Source: Phaeosaccion multiseriatum
Lineage: Eukaryota; Ochrophyta, other classes
Reading direction: 5' to 3'
DNA: 64,000 nucleotides
Assembly: GCA_965112735.1 (NCBI GenBank)
Contig: OZ218954.1
Location: 1,674,001-1,738,000 of the forward strand
The position numbers were made by a program, and so were the translations under genes. The notes beneath the pieces were generated by a model. That model had not been told where the DNA came from and did no database searches. It was given only the letters and a program-made list of their open reading frames with translations. Position 1 is the first letter of the stretch; every line of letters begins with the position of its first letter. Shown in pieces: positions 44,478-55,554 of the stretch.

Positions 44478-45436
44478 GAGAAGGTTCTGTGGCTCTGTAC
44501 ATGGGGAGGGGGGGGGGTTGTTGAGCGCGAACCAGGCTCTATTTGCCAGAGCTGTTCAGTGCGTCCCCTCTTTCGTTGGTAGTCACCCACATTGGCCAAC
44601 ACCCGTATTGTTATCATCCCTGCTGGGCCAGAAGGAAGGACCTCCTCCAGAGAGTCCTTTCGGCAGAGTGGACGGGTGCTCCGCCTCGCCGCAGTACGGC
44701 GAAGCCCGCAACCAACCGACCGACCAACCAACCCACCTACCTGTCAACCCGCCACTACACATTTGTACAAACACGGGTGTGAGGACGCACATACATAGAG
44801 TACCATCGCGCGCGCCACGTAACTCCCTTACGTAACTCTCTTGTGAGCGGCGGCAGCAGCAGGGGGCGCACACAGGAGGGGGGGCAGAGAAGGCTTATTG
44901 TTCCTGTATATACGATTTGGGGGGGGTGGGAGGGGGGGGGTTGCATTTGCCTGTCCCTCTCTCCCCCCTTCCCCACCCCTGTGCCTTGACGGATCGAATC
45001 GCTTGTGAATGGTGTCCCACGAGGAGGAAGATGCACATCCAGGTTTATATATATGTTTAGTACTTACGTGTCCAAAGACAAGAGAGATCGAAAAAGAAGA
45101 AAGAGCAAGAGAAACAAAACATACACAGCAACATCACATCAAACAAAAGCTCAAATACAAGTAGATGTAATGAACAGCACTTCTTCTTGACAAATCAATC
45201 CTACGATTGCTAGCCATTGAGAGAGCGAGCGCTTTTGTTGCTCCCATTTCCTTTTGTACAGCAGGACAAAACAGACAGGCATCATTTTTTATACATGACC
45301 ATGAGGCTTGAGAATAAAACGAAGAGCGTTGAGAGGGAAAGGCCAATCAAGCCAGGAGGCAAGTACACCTCCCTCGTCTCACCACCCACCAACCGCACCA
45401 GTACATCAATCAGCCAACACCTCCCTTCCATACAAG
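44478..45436. other. Convergent intergenic region, no gene seen
   Basis: This lies between the Gln-rich gene and the 3' end of the Rab gene. It contains CCAACCGA-type short repeats at 44710-44750 and several poly-G/poly-C runs, with no convincing coding frame. Confidence 0.65.
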
Positions 45437-48337
45437 CTAGCAGCAGCCGTCGTCTCGGTTCTTCTTGCCTCCGCCGTGCAGCTGTACCTTGTCCTGTACG
45501 CCATAGATGCCCCCTGCCCCTCCAATGTCTTCCCCTCTCGCAAGTGCCTCTTCCTCTCGAGCCCTTTGGAAGCTCACTGCCAGGCCAGCAATGGCGTCCA
45601 TTGCCCTTGCCACCCCGGTCCCGTCCTTGGCGCTCGTGTACACATGGCCCACCCCTTGCTGCCCGCACCACTTGACGGCCAGCTCTTCGTCCACAAGTCC
45701 TCCTCCTCCTCCTCCTCCTCCTCCTCCTCCTCCTCCTCCTCCTCCTCCTCCTCCTCCCTGCTGGAGCTTGGTCAGCTGATCAGTGGAGCCGTGAGAGCGA
45801 TCGACCTTATTTCCAAGCACCACAATGGGGAAGGACTCAGGGCTTACGGAATCTACCCGTTGCAGCAACTCCTCCCTGTTTGTGTGGTCACGAATGGTTT
45901 AACGGCAATGGAAACAGTGCGATACCCCGAGAAAGGTCAGGTAAGGGAGGTGTTGGGGGGTGTGTGAGAGAGGAGAGGCGAGAACGGTTCGAAACAGCCT
46001 TTGGTGGGGGGGAGAAGAAGTGACGTGCGGTTTTGACGCTATCTACCTGTTCCTTTCTCTCTCCACCCCCCCCCTTCGGCCTCCGAAACATGTGTGAGAC
46101 ACCATTCCCCCCATTCAGCACTCAATACGCAACACCCCATGCTCGCTATACCACGGAAGCTAAACTATGGAAGGAGGGGGGGGGGGATTTGAGCCCCACA
46201 GAGTGAGGAAAGGAGCTCCGTGTCGACCGGGTGCGAGTAGAACGTTTAGAGCTGGTGCGAGTTGAATGTTTAGAGCTGGTGCGAGTTGAACTCATAGAGC
46301 TGGTGCGAGTGCGAGCTCTTGCGTACCTCCACATGGCGACCTGCTCGAAGGTCTTGGGCGCGGTGACGTCATACACCAACAGGGCTGCATGGGCCCCTCT
46401 ATGTCAACAAGAGCAAGGAGCAACAAGGGAACACAAGAAAGGGGCCCATCCCGAACAAGGGCAGGCGAGAGAGGGCGTGCGAGCGGGTGTAGCATCAGTG
46501 GCAGCACCAAATGTACGTCAGGAGGGAGGGAGAGTGGATGGGAGTAGGTATGGACACAGTACAAACACAGCCAAACCACACACCACAGGTGGTCAGTCAG
46601 GATCAAAGAGAGCACGTGAGAGAAAGGCGGATGGGCAGGCAAGGCAAGGCGGCGAGGTGAGAGGAGGCTACAGCACCCGCACCAGCACCAACGCACACTT
46701 GGGTTATAAGTCAGTCTTACCTGAAGAATCCGGCGCCTAAGTTTCCTTGGTGGAATCTCTCCTGTCCTGCCGTGTCCCAGATTTGCAAGAGAACCGTCTC
46801 GCCGTCCACCTGGGGGTGTGAGAGGGAATGGGGGAGGGAGGGAGGGAGGGAGGGAGGGAGGAAGGGAGGGAGGGAGAGAGAGAGGGAGGGAGGGGACAGA
46901 AGGCAGCACATGGCAGCAGATGCACAATGAAAAGGGCCCAGGGCAGGAAGGAGGACGTTTCAGGATGGTAGAGGAGTGCCACGGAGAGGGAGAGAGAGAG
47001 AGGGGGGGGAGAGAGTAACAGAGGGCACGTCTGGCGGTGAGGACGCAAGCGAGAGCAGGGACGAAGGAGAAGGGCCTGCGGTGCAGGCAGGGGATGCATC
47101 AAAGACCGCGGCGCAGAAAGGCTCAAAGTGGTCGGGTTGGTGATCCGTGGTGTGTACGTGTGCGTGTATGTGTGTTTGTATTTGTGGGTGTTCTCAGGCT
47201 CTGCGACAGCCACACACGTCTGGTTGCACCTGGTGGCACCTGGTGGCATCTGGTGGCATCTGATGTCATCCGATCTGTTGGCTTCCCATCTCATCCAGTT
47301 GAAATCAATCACATTAACCCTCCTTCCGCGTGTGCGCGTGCACATTCTCGCCCCCCCCTATTCACTCACTCACTCTCTCACTCACTTACTCACTCACTCA
47401 CTAACTCACTCACCGTTGTCTCTCGAGTCATGAAATCTGCCCCGATTGTGGGCCTCCTGTTGTCTAAAAAGTCGTTGCTCACGTATCGCTTCATCAGGCT
47501 GCTCTTGCCAACGTTGCTGCAGCCTGGAATGAAGGTCCACAAGAGACAAGGAAAGAGAGAAAAGGGGGTGTATCACACGAGTAGATGATTGAGGGCTAGA
47601 TGGTGTTTCCTCCACGTCACGCCTCCCTCCGCTCCCACTCTTCCCCCTCTTCTCCGGTCGCTGATCCCTCAACACCACCACACCAATCACTCTATCACCC
47701 TCCTCCTACACTCGGGGTACATCTTAGGCTCAATCAAAGGTAGTGAGTCAATATGGACAGTTGGCTCTACACTCCTCCTTCTATTCTTTCCAAAGACATG
47801 GTTCGCATCGGGAAATGGCACCTCCCCTCCTGCCCTTCTTCCTTCCTCGTTGGGCTCACCGAGTACAATGATCTTCAAGAGGCGCCTCCGTCTTTTTCTC
47901 GTGCCACCAGTACCAGTAGCCGCAGCCGCGGCCGCAGCCGCTTTAGCAGCAGCAGCAGGTGTATTTGTGGAGCCGGAGGTCGTAATTCTGGCATCACCCC
48001 CTCCTCCTAACGCTGCTCCCTTGGCCGCGCCTCCCGCCTGGTCATGACCTTCCCCGTTGGAATCTCCCTCGCCCGCTCTGCCCGATGGCATACCACCAGC
48101 AGCGGAGGAGGAGCTAGCCCTGTCCCCAGCTACTACGGCGCTACCATCGCCTCCTCCCCGACCCCCTCCGCGGTTTCCACCTCCTCTTCCTCCTGCCCCT
48201 CCTCCTCCTCCTCCTCCTCCCCCCCTTCCACCGGCAGGATGCGCCCCTGGTCGTTGCGGGATTGATGTCGGTTCTAAGTAAACCTGCTTCTGCTGGTGAC
48301 GGGCTGCAGCTGCTGCAAGGGATTCATCAAAAAACAT
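45437..48337 (-). CDS. Rab7-like small GTPase with long N-terminal extension
   Basis: Five minus-strand exons (48337-47860, 47523-47414, 46809-46721, 46398-46327, 45875-45437) join in phase to 395 residues, about twice the usual Rab length. The G domain starts near residue 152 (LLKIIVLGCSNVGKSSL, P-loop about 160-168). It continues with switch I RRPTIGADFMTRE, QIWDTAGQERF, RGAHAALLVYDVT, LGNKVD (272-275) and TSAK, and ends in CC for double geranylgeranylation. PTIGADF, the spacing of the WREELL segment and the -CC end favour Rab7 (late endosome/vacuole). About 150 residues of Gly/Ala-rich sequence precede the G domain from the first in-frame ATG. A poly-Gly run encoded by (CCT)n at 45701-45757 is inserted between NKVD and TSAK. 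The true start could be downstream within the low-complexity exon. Confidence 0.93.
45701..45757. repeat. (CCT)n coding for poly-Gly in the Rab gene
   Basis: About 19 triplets encode poly-Gly in the loop after the NKxD motif. Length variation here would change protein length in frame. Confidence 0.95.
46227..46315. repeat. 24-base tandem repeat in a Rab intron
   Basis: Three and a half copies of GAGCTGGTGCGAGTTGAA-type units lie directly 3' (minus sense) of the 72-base exon 46398-46327. Confidence 0.85.
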
Positions 48338-48588
48338 CCTGCCGTAACCTTTGGCTGCCCTTAAAAGCTTCCTTCCAGCCGGGCGGCCGCAGCTCTCCTG
48401 ATCGTGAGGACCCGCCTCTGCTTCTTCTTCGGCCTCTGTGCTTCAGCGTGTCTTCCTTGCTCTACAGCGAGCTTTGGCCGAGAAAGGGGGGGATATCAAG
48501 GGGGTTGGGGGGACAAAAGTAGTAAGTCAAGGGGAGATCTCTCACGCCCCCCTCCCATCAATCTCTCTTCTCCCGCCCCCATCTATCT
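48338..48588. promoter_or_regulatory. Divergent promoter region, Rab / pseudouridine synthase
   Basis: 251 bases separate the outward-facing start codons. This is the shortest of the four head-to-head spacers, provided the upstream Rab ATG is used. No core element was recognised. Confidence 0.45.
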
Positions 48589-48975
48589 ATGCCTAAGACC
48601 TCGGGAGGGATCAGACCAGCAGTCCCAACCGAAGAAGAAGGTGCTCAAGGAGGCGAAGCAGAAGGAACGCCACCTAAGCGAGCTCGTCTCGATGATGGTC
48701 CCTCATTACCAAGAGAGGCAGCAGTGGCAGCAGAAAGCAAAGCGTCGAAGTCGGTGTACAGCTTTTATGAGGACCCTAAGTTGAAACTGAAGCTTCGACT
48801 CGTGCATCCTTACGTCTTTGAGTATAGGACACATGCCAAAGCGTGAGTGAGTGGAGAGGAGGGAGGGAGGGAGAGACGGAGGGAGGAAAGAGTGAGCAAA
48901 GAGTGAGTGAGGGAGACAAAGAAACAGAGTTGGCTCTACTACGAACAGGAAGGATCTATGGGAAGAGACTTCCTC

Positions 48976-49014
<39 letters not shown>

Positions 49015-51789
49015 TCATAACCCTTTTCCCCCTCTCTATGTGTCCATCTGCCACAATGCCAACCCCCCCCTTCTCCGTCGTGGGTACTGTGCTTCTCTCC
49101 TGTACAATAGTCGGTGGGAGGGGAGGACTCTCGCCGAAGTATTCGCCACTGAGTTCCACGCTCACAACCTCAGGTAAGACTCTTCTTGCAGTACAGACCG
49201 AATGGATCGATGATGATACGACGGTGCCGATTTGGAGGACCCTCATTGGGAGATTCCATACACAACGGCCAGCCGTTTGATGTTCATGACTGCTTGATGA
49301 TAGGACCGACCGACTAGATGGAGGAGGCTCATCGGGAGATTCCACAGAGGCGAAATGGTGTGAGGCTTCGTATCGGTTCCTTCCTTGACCCCTCCTTCCC
49401 TCCCCTCGCGCCTCCCACCCCCCCCACCTTTCCTTGTCCTCACTACCAAAAGCTATTACCGTGCCGCGGTCTCTAATGGGCTCATCTCCCTCCACCGACG
49501 AGCTCGGTCCAAGAAGAGGCCCCCCAAGAAGGCAGCAACAACCGCTTCCGATGACGCTGCATCACCCGACGCCAAGATACGTAATGGCGACCTTATCGTT
49601 CACATGAGTCACAGGCATGAGCCGCCTGTCGCGGGGGGAGCCATCGAGATCATCGCCGACGGTGCCGAGGTGGGTGGGGGATTGGATTGTATAGGAGGAG
49701 GTCCAGTCACTCTGCCTCCTTGAATGAATGCCCCAGATATCATTTCTCATCGAATTTCTGTTCATTCTCTCTCCCTCTCGCTCTGTCTCTCCCTCCTTCC
49801 CTCTCTCTCTCTCCCCCCCCCCCCCTCTCTCCCTCCCTCCCTCCCTCCCCCTCTCTCCATGTCTTCTCCCTCCCTCCCTCTCCCTCTCTCCAGCTACTGG
49901 TAGTGATGAAACCCTCCACCATTCCCGTCCACCCCTGCGGTGGCTATCACCACAACTCGCTCGTGGAGATTCTGCAACACAACTCGGAAACCGACAAGCG
50001 CCTCTTTGTGGTCCATCGAATCGACAGACTCACCAGCGGCATTGTCATCTTTGGAAGGTACGAAAGATGGGAGTCATCATCATCTGTACCTTCTTGTACC
50101 TTCTTTGCTCTCTCTAGAACACGGTAGGTGGGCAAGATGGGGCGGGGCTTGGAAGAGTGGCCTGTTACTTTCGGTAGGCGACTTGTCCCACAGAGTCCTG
50201 GAGCAACAAGTAGCGCAAAGCCCTGCAATCCCTCGACTGCCGCGGGCATCCCCCCCCTCCTCCAGTGTGGTGCACCACCCACTCACGCCAGTCGACTCTG
50301 TTTGCCTGTGTCGGTGTATTGTGATGCACGCATATGGGCGTGTGGGTGTGTGGGCGGGTGGGTGCTGCGCCTGTGCGCGTAACTGGTGCGGGCCTTTCGG
50401 GGGCGCAGGTCTGCTGAAGCGGCGAAAAAATTCTCTGCCCTCATCCGCACCAACAGTGTGCACAAGACATATGCCGCGCGAGTGAAGGGGAGGTTCGGAG
50501 ACCACTTTCCAAAGGGGAGGGAATGGATTGCTCCTCCCATCATCATCAGCAGCAGCAGCAGCCACAGCAGCAGTAGCAGCAGTAGTGGCTGCGGGGGAGG
50601 GGAGCTGAGCGCGAAGACCGCCGACGGGCAGAGCAAGGAAGAGGCAGAGCAAGAGGGGAAAGGAAAGGGAGAGGGCGAGGAGGTGGTGGAGATGTCGTCT
50701 CTGAGGGAAGGGGGAAGCTTGTCGGCAGGGCGCCCACAGCCCCCCCCCATGACGTGGAGCTGGGTGGCGGGAGGGGTGGAACGGGGGAAGCACGTGGATA
50801 AAAAAGGAGCAGCAGCAGCAGTTGGTGATACAGTAGCAGCAGCAGTTGGTGATACAGTAGCAGCAGCGAGGGGCGGACGTGAGGCAGGCACCCAACACGT
50901 GCATTTGAATGCGCCGATTGAGTGCACCAATCTCAAGGATGGTGTGTACGCCGTCGGAGAGAAGGGCAAGCCGTCAGAGGTGAGGGTGTGTAACGCTTCT
51001 CTCGGGCGTAACGTTCGGGTCTGAGGCGGAGGAGGAGGAGGAGGAGGAGGAGGAGGAGGAGGAGGAGGAGTAGGAGGAGGAGGAGGAGGAGGAGGAGAAT
51101 GCCCCAAGCCTCTCTTCCCCTTGCCTGTCTTTCTTACATGACTTATCTTAACTTCTTAACCCCCTCCTCTCTGCCGCCTTCTTCCTGCCTGTTGCATTGC
51201 TCCATTGCCCCCACGCTAGACCCTTATCCAGGCCTGTCACTACGACTCTGTGTCTGACACGACAATGGTCAAGTGCTTCCCCATCTCAGGTAGAACACAT
51301 CAGATACGCGTGCATCTGCAGTGGCTTGGGCACCCCATAGCAAACGACCCCAACTACGGGGGGGAGCTCTTCTTTGGTCGTCGAAGCGAGGCACCACCAC
51401 CACCAAGAGAAGCAGCAGCAGCAGCAGCAACAGTAGTCGGAAATACAGCAGCAGAAGCAGTTGGTGATACAGCAGTAGCACAAGCGGAGGACGGAGGCGA
51501 TGGTGATGGTGACGATGATGGTGACGATGACCTCACCCCCCTCCCCCCTCGCAGAGAGGGCGAGGGTTTGAGCGACTTTGCTTGTCGGACGTGCTCCCAG
51601 TGCCGCGGTGGCATTGGAGCGAGCATGGAGAGAGACATTGTGAGAGCAGCCACAAAGAGCCAGGGCATCTGGCTGCATGCGCTGAGGTACGCATCGGCCG
51701 TGCCGGAGGAGGGGGAGGACGGCGAAGGCTTTTGCTTTGAGAGCTCGCTGCCGGAGTGGTGGATAGAGGACGACGCCACTCCGTCTTAA
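48589..51789 (+). CDS. RluA-family RNA pseudouridine synthase (RPUSD/Rib2 type)
   Basis: Six exons (48589-48842, 49111-49173, 49453-49669, 49894-50057, 50409-50979, 51220-51789) join in phase to 612 residues. [26 protein letters not shown] and an S4-like basic segment lead into [18 protein letters not shown]. The catalytic motif HRIDRLTSG follows (Asp222), then [33 protein letters not shown] cysteine pair and [10 protein letters not shown] near the end match the eukaryotic Rib2/RPUSD branch. The enzyme isomerises uridine to pseudouridine in tRNA or other RNA; the target cannot be read from sequence. Exon 5 contains a large Ser/Glu/Ala-rich insertion (about residues 270-400) splitting the catalytic fold, and exon 6 a second one. 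Both include copies of a dispersed AVGDT-coding motif. Confidence 0.95.
50812..50866 (+). repeat. Two tandem copies of dispersed AGCAGTTGGTGATACAG motif
   Basis: A 24-base unit (AGCAGCAGCAGTTGGTGATACAGT) occurs twice in tandem in exon 5 of the pseudouridine synthase, coding AAAVGDTV. Near-identical copies occur at 51452-51479 and, on the other strand, at 6731-6750, 15381-15405, 18325-18355 and 55676-55706. Confidence 0.85.
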
Positions 51790-51925
51790 CATTTGGCGCC
51801 TTTTACATTGACACACGTCTTCTATTGTCTATATACTACGTAATATACTACGTAGTACTTTTTGTTTTGTTTATTCTAATTAAAAAAAAATATATATATA
51901 TTCTAATTAAAAAAAAAAAAAAAAT

Positions 51926-51957
<32 letters not shown>

Positions 51958-51980
51958 CTATTGATGAATGACCGGTTTTG
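51790..51980. other. AT-rich island beside the mobile element
   Basis: From about 51880 to 51960 the sequence is almost pure A/T (poly-A runs and (TA)n). This is the sharpest composition break in an otherwise GC-rich window. It sits between the pseudouridine synthase stop and the left palindrome of the recombinase element. Confidence 0.8.
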
Positions 51981-51999
51981 GTGGGGCGAGATGCCCCAC
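51981..51999. repeat. Left terminal palindrome
   Basis: GTGGGGC GAGAT GCCCCAC has a 7-base perfect stem and a 5-base loop. The same stem recurs at 55537-55554. Confidence 0.9.
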
Positions 52000-52005
52000 T
52001 CGGTG

Positions 52006-52066
52006 AAAGTGGGTATTTTTAGTACCCAATTTTTTTAAAAGTGGGTATTTTTAGTACAGTACCCAA
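52006..52066. repeat. Subterminal direct repeat with hairpins
   Basis: AAAGTGGGTATTTTTAGTAC occurs twice (from 52006 and from 52038). Each copy carries TGGGTA and TACCCA, able to pair across a short T-rich loop. Confidence 0.9.
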
Positions 52067-52205
52067 TATGGACCAGTAGCGCCCCTCCCCCCCCCCCTCC
52101 TTTTTGGTGTATCTCTCCCCTCCTCCTCCAAAATATACTACGCTATGATATGACGATTTAATGGTATTACCACGATAACAATGGTATTCATATTTACAGA
52201 CACAC

Positions 52206-52590
52206 TTAGTGTCCGTCCTCAATCATGCATGGCATACAGTAGTAGTCAAAATCGCCTTCCGCAAAACCCTTGCTGTCGCAAAACTCGACGGTGCACATGT
52301 GGTGCACGAGGTTTCCACACGCTCTTTCGGATGGGCAGAGGAACAGCTTGACTTGCGAGGGCTTAGTACAGCCATACGAGCATGTGAAGGCCATGTCTCC
52401 CTCTCTCAAGCCGCCCAACGACGGCGCTGCTGACGCGGCAGCAGCGGCAGTAGCGGCCGCAGCGGCCGCATCAGAGGCAGCAGCAGAAGCAGCATCAGAA
52501 GCAGTACCAGTACCAGTACGCTGTTTTTTTTGGGCCCCCCTTCCCCCACCCCTTCCTCCTCGTCCTCCTCCGGCTCCGCCTCCTCCTGTT

Positions 52591-52639
<49 letters not shown>

Positions 52640-55281
52640 TGCTGCTGCCACCTCCCTCCTCGTCGTCCTCTGCACCGCTATCACCTCCATCCCCCTCCTT
52701 CGACTCGTCTGCACCAGTGCCACTTTCCTTCGCCCTCGCCCGCTTCGCCCGTTTTTTCGCGTCCGCCTGCTGCGCGCTCCATAAATTATACACGGTGGTC
52801 CACACCAGCTGATTGAAGCGGCGCTTGTGAGAATCAGAACGAGACTTGATGTCAAAGGCGTCTTTGACTGCGTCAAACATGCTTCGCGCTTCTTCAAGCG
52901 TCGGCTTGTCCTTCCAGAGCCCCTTTTCTTTCGCCGCGGATTCAATCGCACCCATCAAACAGCAAAATTTTGACATCCTTCGCTTCTCCGCCCTCCCCTG
53001 CACGTCTGCTGTCGTGAATTCTCGAAGGCGAGGAGTGCCTGTCATCCAAGCATCCCAAGCAGCGCGCACAGTGAAGCTAGGGACCTCAAAGTGCTCGGGA
53101 AGGGTATGCCACCGGCCGTTGTAGAGATACAGAGGTGGCTGATCTGCACCTGCACAAGAAGAAGAAGAGGGCGGGGCGCTGCTCGAACCCTCACCAAGGC
53201 CCAGAGTGCCTGCCTGGTGAGCCGCGAGAAGGTCGCTGAGCCCACTCTTAGAAAAGGCTGCGTCGAGGGTCGTCTGCAGGGCCCTGCTCACACCCAGACT
53301 GGTGACAGTGCCAGAGGCCTGTGCATTCTCCTCCAGAACGTCACGGATCAGCGTCTCCAAGTCGACCTTGATCGTCTGGCCCAACACCTCAAGCTTGCCG
53401 CCTAGAGAGGCCACGCTGTCCGCCACGACTTGGAATTGCCTCAGCTGCACGACGTGGGGAGGAATCCCGGTTGCAGAAATCTCGTCCGTCTCGTCCGGAT
53501 ACTTCAGCACGACATGCTCTGAAAGGTCCGCCAGCAACCTTTGATCTCGGAAGAGCTGTGTCGTGAAAAGAGGGTGATTCTCCTGAAGAGTGCTGCGCAG
53601 AAAGCCGGCGTGGTACACCACACTGGCAAGACAGAATTCAGCCACCTTCCTCAATCTCAGCGGCACGTCCCTGAAGCAGCTCACAATGGCTCCCGCGAGC
53701 ACGTCTTCAATGCCCTCCTTCGCTGTGCCGTCCACCTTGAGGCGCTGAAAAAAGGGAGGAAGCAATGCAAACTCCTTCGCTGAGATGTTCGCCCCGGAGG
53801 CAGCCCGGCCCACATACTGATCTGCTGCATTGATGGGGTTGAAGTAGATGCCCTGGACGCCGGGAAGAGACCATCCCATTCGAAGTTGCACAGCAATTGG
53901 GTTGGGAGCAGCGGACGAGCCGCTTGTGACGTGCGAGGCAGCGCCCTTGCGCCCAGAATGAGTGCCGAGGTCCTCTGGAGTCAGCCCCATGCCTTCCAAA
54001 ATGGACGAGTTCGCCGCCGCCGTACGTCTGAGGAAGCCGCAATACCTATCGTACTGATTGTTGCCAGCGAACAGCGCGTTCTTCTCAAAACCAAAGCTCA
54101 GGAGGTAAACACCAAGCGCGAGGACGGGGCAGATCTCCGGCATGATTGGATTCGCGTAGACGTGGCGAGGATGTCGGGCCTTCTCTCCCAGCTGGTCGCC
54201 CTTTTGCTTCCCAAAATAGACGCAGAGCGCGTCCCCCTTCCACTCGAGATGATCGAGACAAATCTCCACACAGTTGGTGGCGCGGCACATCAGATTCCAG
54301 GAGAGAACGAGGAAGGGGTGGCCAAAGGCGCCCTGTCTGTGCCCGTTCTCACAGACTGCCGAGCTCAGCATTGCTGCGATGTACACAAGCGAAGGAAACA
54401 GTGGCAACCAAAGACGGCGTCAGGGCTAGGAAGTGAGTGGGGGGCAGTCAATGCATCAGCCACTTGTCTCCACCCACTCCACTAGTTTCCACTGTCCACT
54501 GACTCCACACAGCTGGGAATTTACCTTTGGCAAGAGCGCGGTAGAGAGCGAACGGCATGGGAGCCTTCCCTTCTCTGACTTCGACATTTCCCTCCTGCTT
54601 CTCTCCTGCGATCGTCCTCTTCAGCCCCTTGGTGAGCGTCGCAAGGTCGCTTTGCAATTTGCGGTGCTGCTCCTCCTGATGGTAGTCTCTGTACAGATTG
54701 AAGAGTGCAGAGCGTTTCGACTGTGCACCGGCCTTGGATAAGCCCTTCGGCCCCTTCTTGACTTCAAGCAGCCACCCGAAGAACGCGTCGGCTGTCAGCA
54801 GATGGAACAGCAAAGGGTGCGGCGCCCGAGGTGCTTGGATCAAGTGTGCCTTCACCCGCTTCGTCCACTGCGCCTCAGCCTTCTTCTTGGCCTTTGCTTG
54901 GGCTTTCGCTGCTCTCGACACCTCAGCCGGCGTCTGCTGTGCCGCTGCAGTGGCACCACCCGCTCCGCCAGGTGCGGCGGCTGCTGCGGCTGCTGCTGCT
55001 CTCCTCTGTGCTTCCTCCTCTTCCCCATCTTCCCCGTCTTCCTCCTCTTCCCCCTCCGGTGGAGCAAATGCTGTCCTGAAGTCAGGGTCCAGAAGCTCCG
55101 GGTGCTTGCGGAAGAGGTATCGGATCAGCATCGTGGAGGCGCATGCATATCCACTTCTCGAGCGTGGGGCGATGGTGTTGTTTCGGGGGTTCTGAATCTG
55201 CTGCTGCTCTGCAGTAAGCGGTGCTTCTTCCCCCTCTGCTGCTGGTGCTTCCGGAACCGTAGCAACAGCGACGTCAGCCAT
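52206..55281 (-). CDS. Crypton-like tyrosine recombinase with C-terminal PHD-like zinc finger
   Basis: Two exons (55281-54525 and 54373-52206) join in phase to 974 residues. The intron runs from GTAAAT to CGCAG; reading from the long frame's apparent earlier start would include intron sequence. The first exon has an acidic, Ala-rich N-terminus and a core-binding-like region (PHPLLFHLLTADAFFGWLLEV...RSALFNLYRDYHQEEQ). The catalytic part shows FLVLSWNLMCR (Arg283), HPRHVYANP, HSGRKGAASH (HxxR, His391 and Arg394), RMGWSLPGVQGIYF (Trp420; candidate nucleophile Tyr429) and DQYVGRAASG. A Trp-rich conserved region (NGRWHTLPEHFEVP...AWDAWMTG) follows, then a poly-Ala run and a Cys/His cluster (CSYGC...HHMCTVEFC...YYCMPCM) like a PHD finger. 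The enzyme should cut and rejoin DNA through a phosphotyrosine link. The frame is intact, so recent activity is possible. Confidence 0.9.
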
Positions 55282-55536
55282 GGTATACTCTGTTCTCCTG
55301 CAAATTCACGTGGGAGATGCCCCTCCCACCACTGGCATCAGCTGTTACAGCCGGGTATCGTCCGCGCAGCCGCTGCTCCTCTTACATAGCTGCACTGTGC
55401 AAATATGCTGATGCTGTGAATGAAATAAACTCCACGTGGGGAGGGGGGGGAGAATGCCCCACAACCAAAAAATATTGGATAAAAAACTTGAAAAACGAGC
55501 ATTTATGGCCCATAAAATATCCAAAACAATTATTTC

Positions 55537-55554
55537 GTGGGGCAGGTGCCCCAC
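55537..55554. repeat. Right terminal palindrome
   Basis: GTGGGGC AGGT GCCCCAC has the same 7-base stem as the left end, with a 4-base loop. Confidence 0.9.

Larger units (their letters stand above)
51981..55554 (-). mobile_element. Crypton-like tyrosine-recombinase element with palindromic ends
   Basis: A 3.57-kb unit contains one spliced tyrosine-recombinase gene. It is bounded by GTGGGGC-N5-GCCCCAC at 51981-51999 and GTGGGGC-N4-GCCCCAC at 55537-55554. A looser GTGGGG...GCCCCAC pair lies at 55436-55462. Non-coding parts inside the ends are AT-richer than neighbouring intergenic DNA. Cryptons are known to use a tyrosine recombinase and to lack the inverted repeats of DDE transposons, so the matched palindromes are the delimiting evidence here. 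I saw no target-site duplication. The exact ends are inferred. Confidence 0.7.

Noticed and set aside
54374-54407. Start of the 733-codon recombinase frame at 54407
   Set aside because: It begins at TTG. The family pattern and phase require an upstream exon (55281-54525) spliced to 54373, which makes 54374-54407 intronic.
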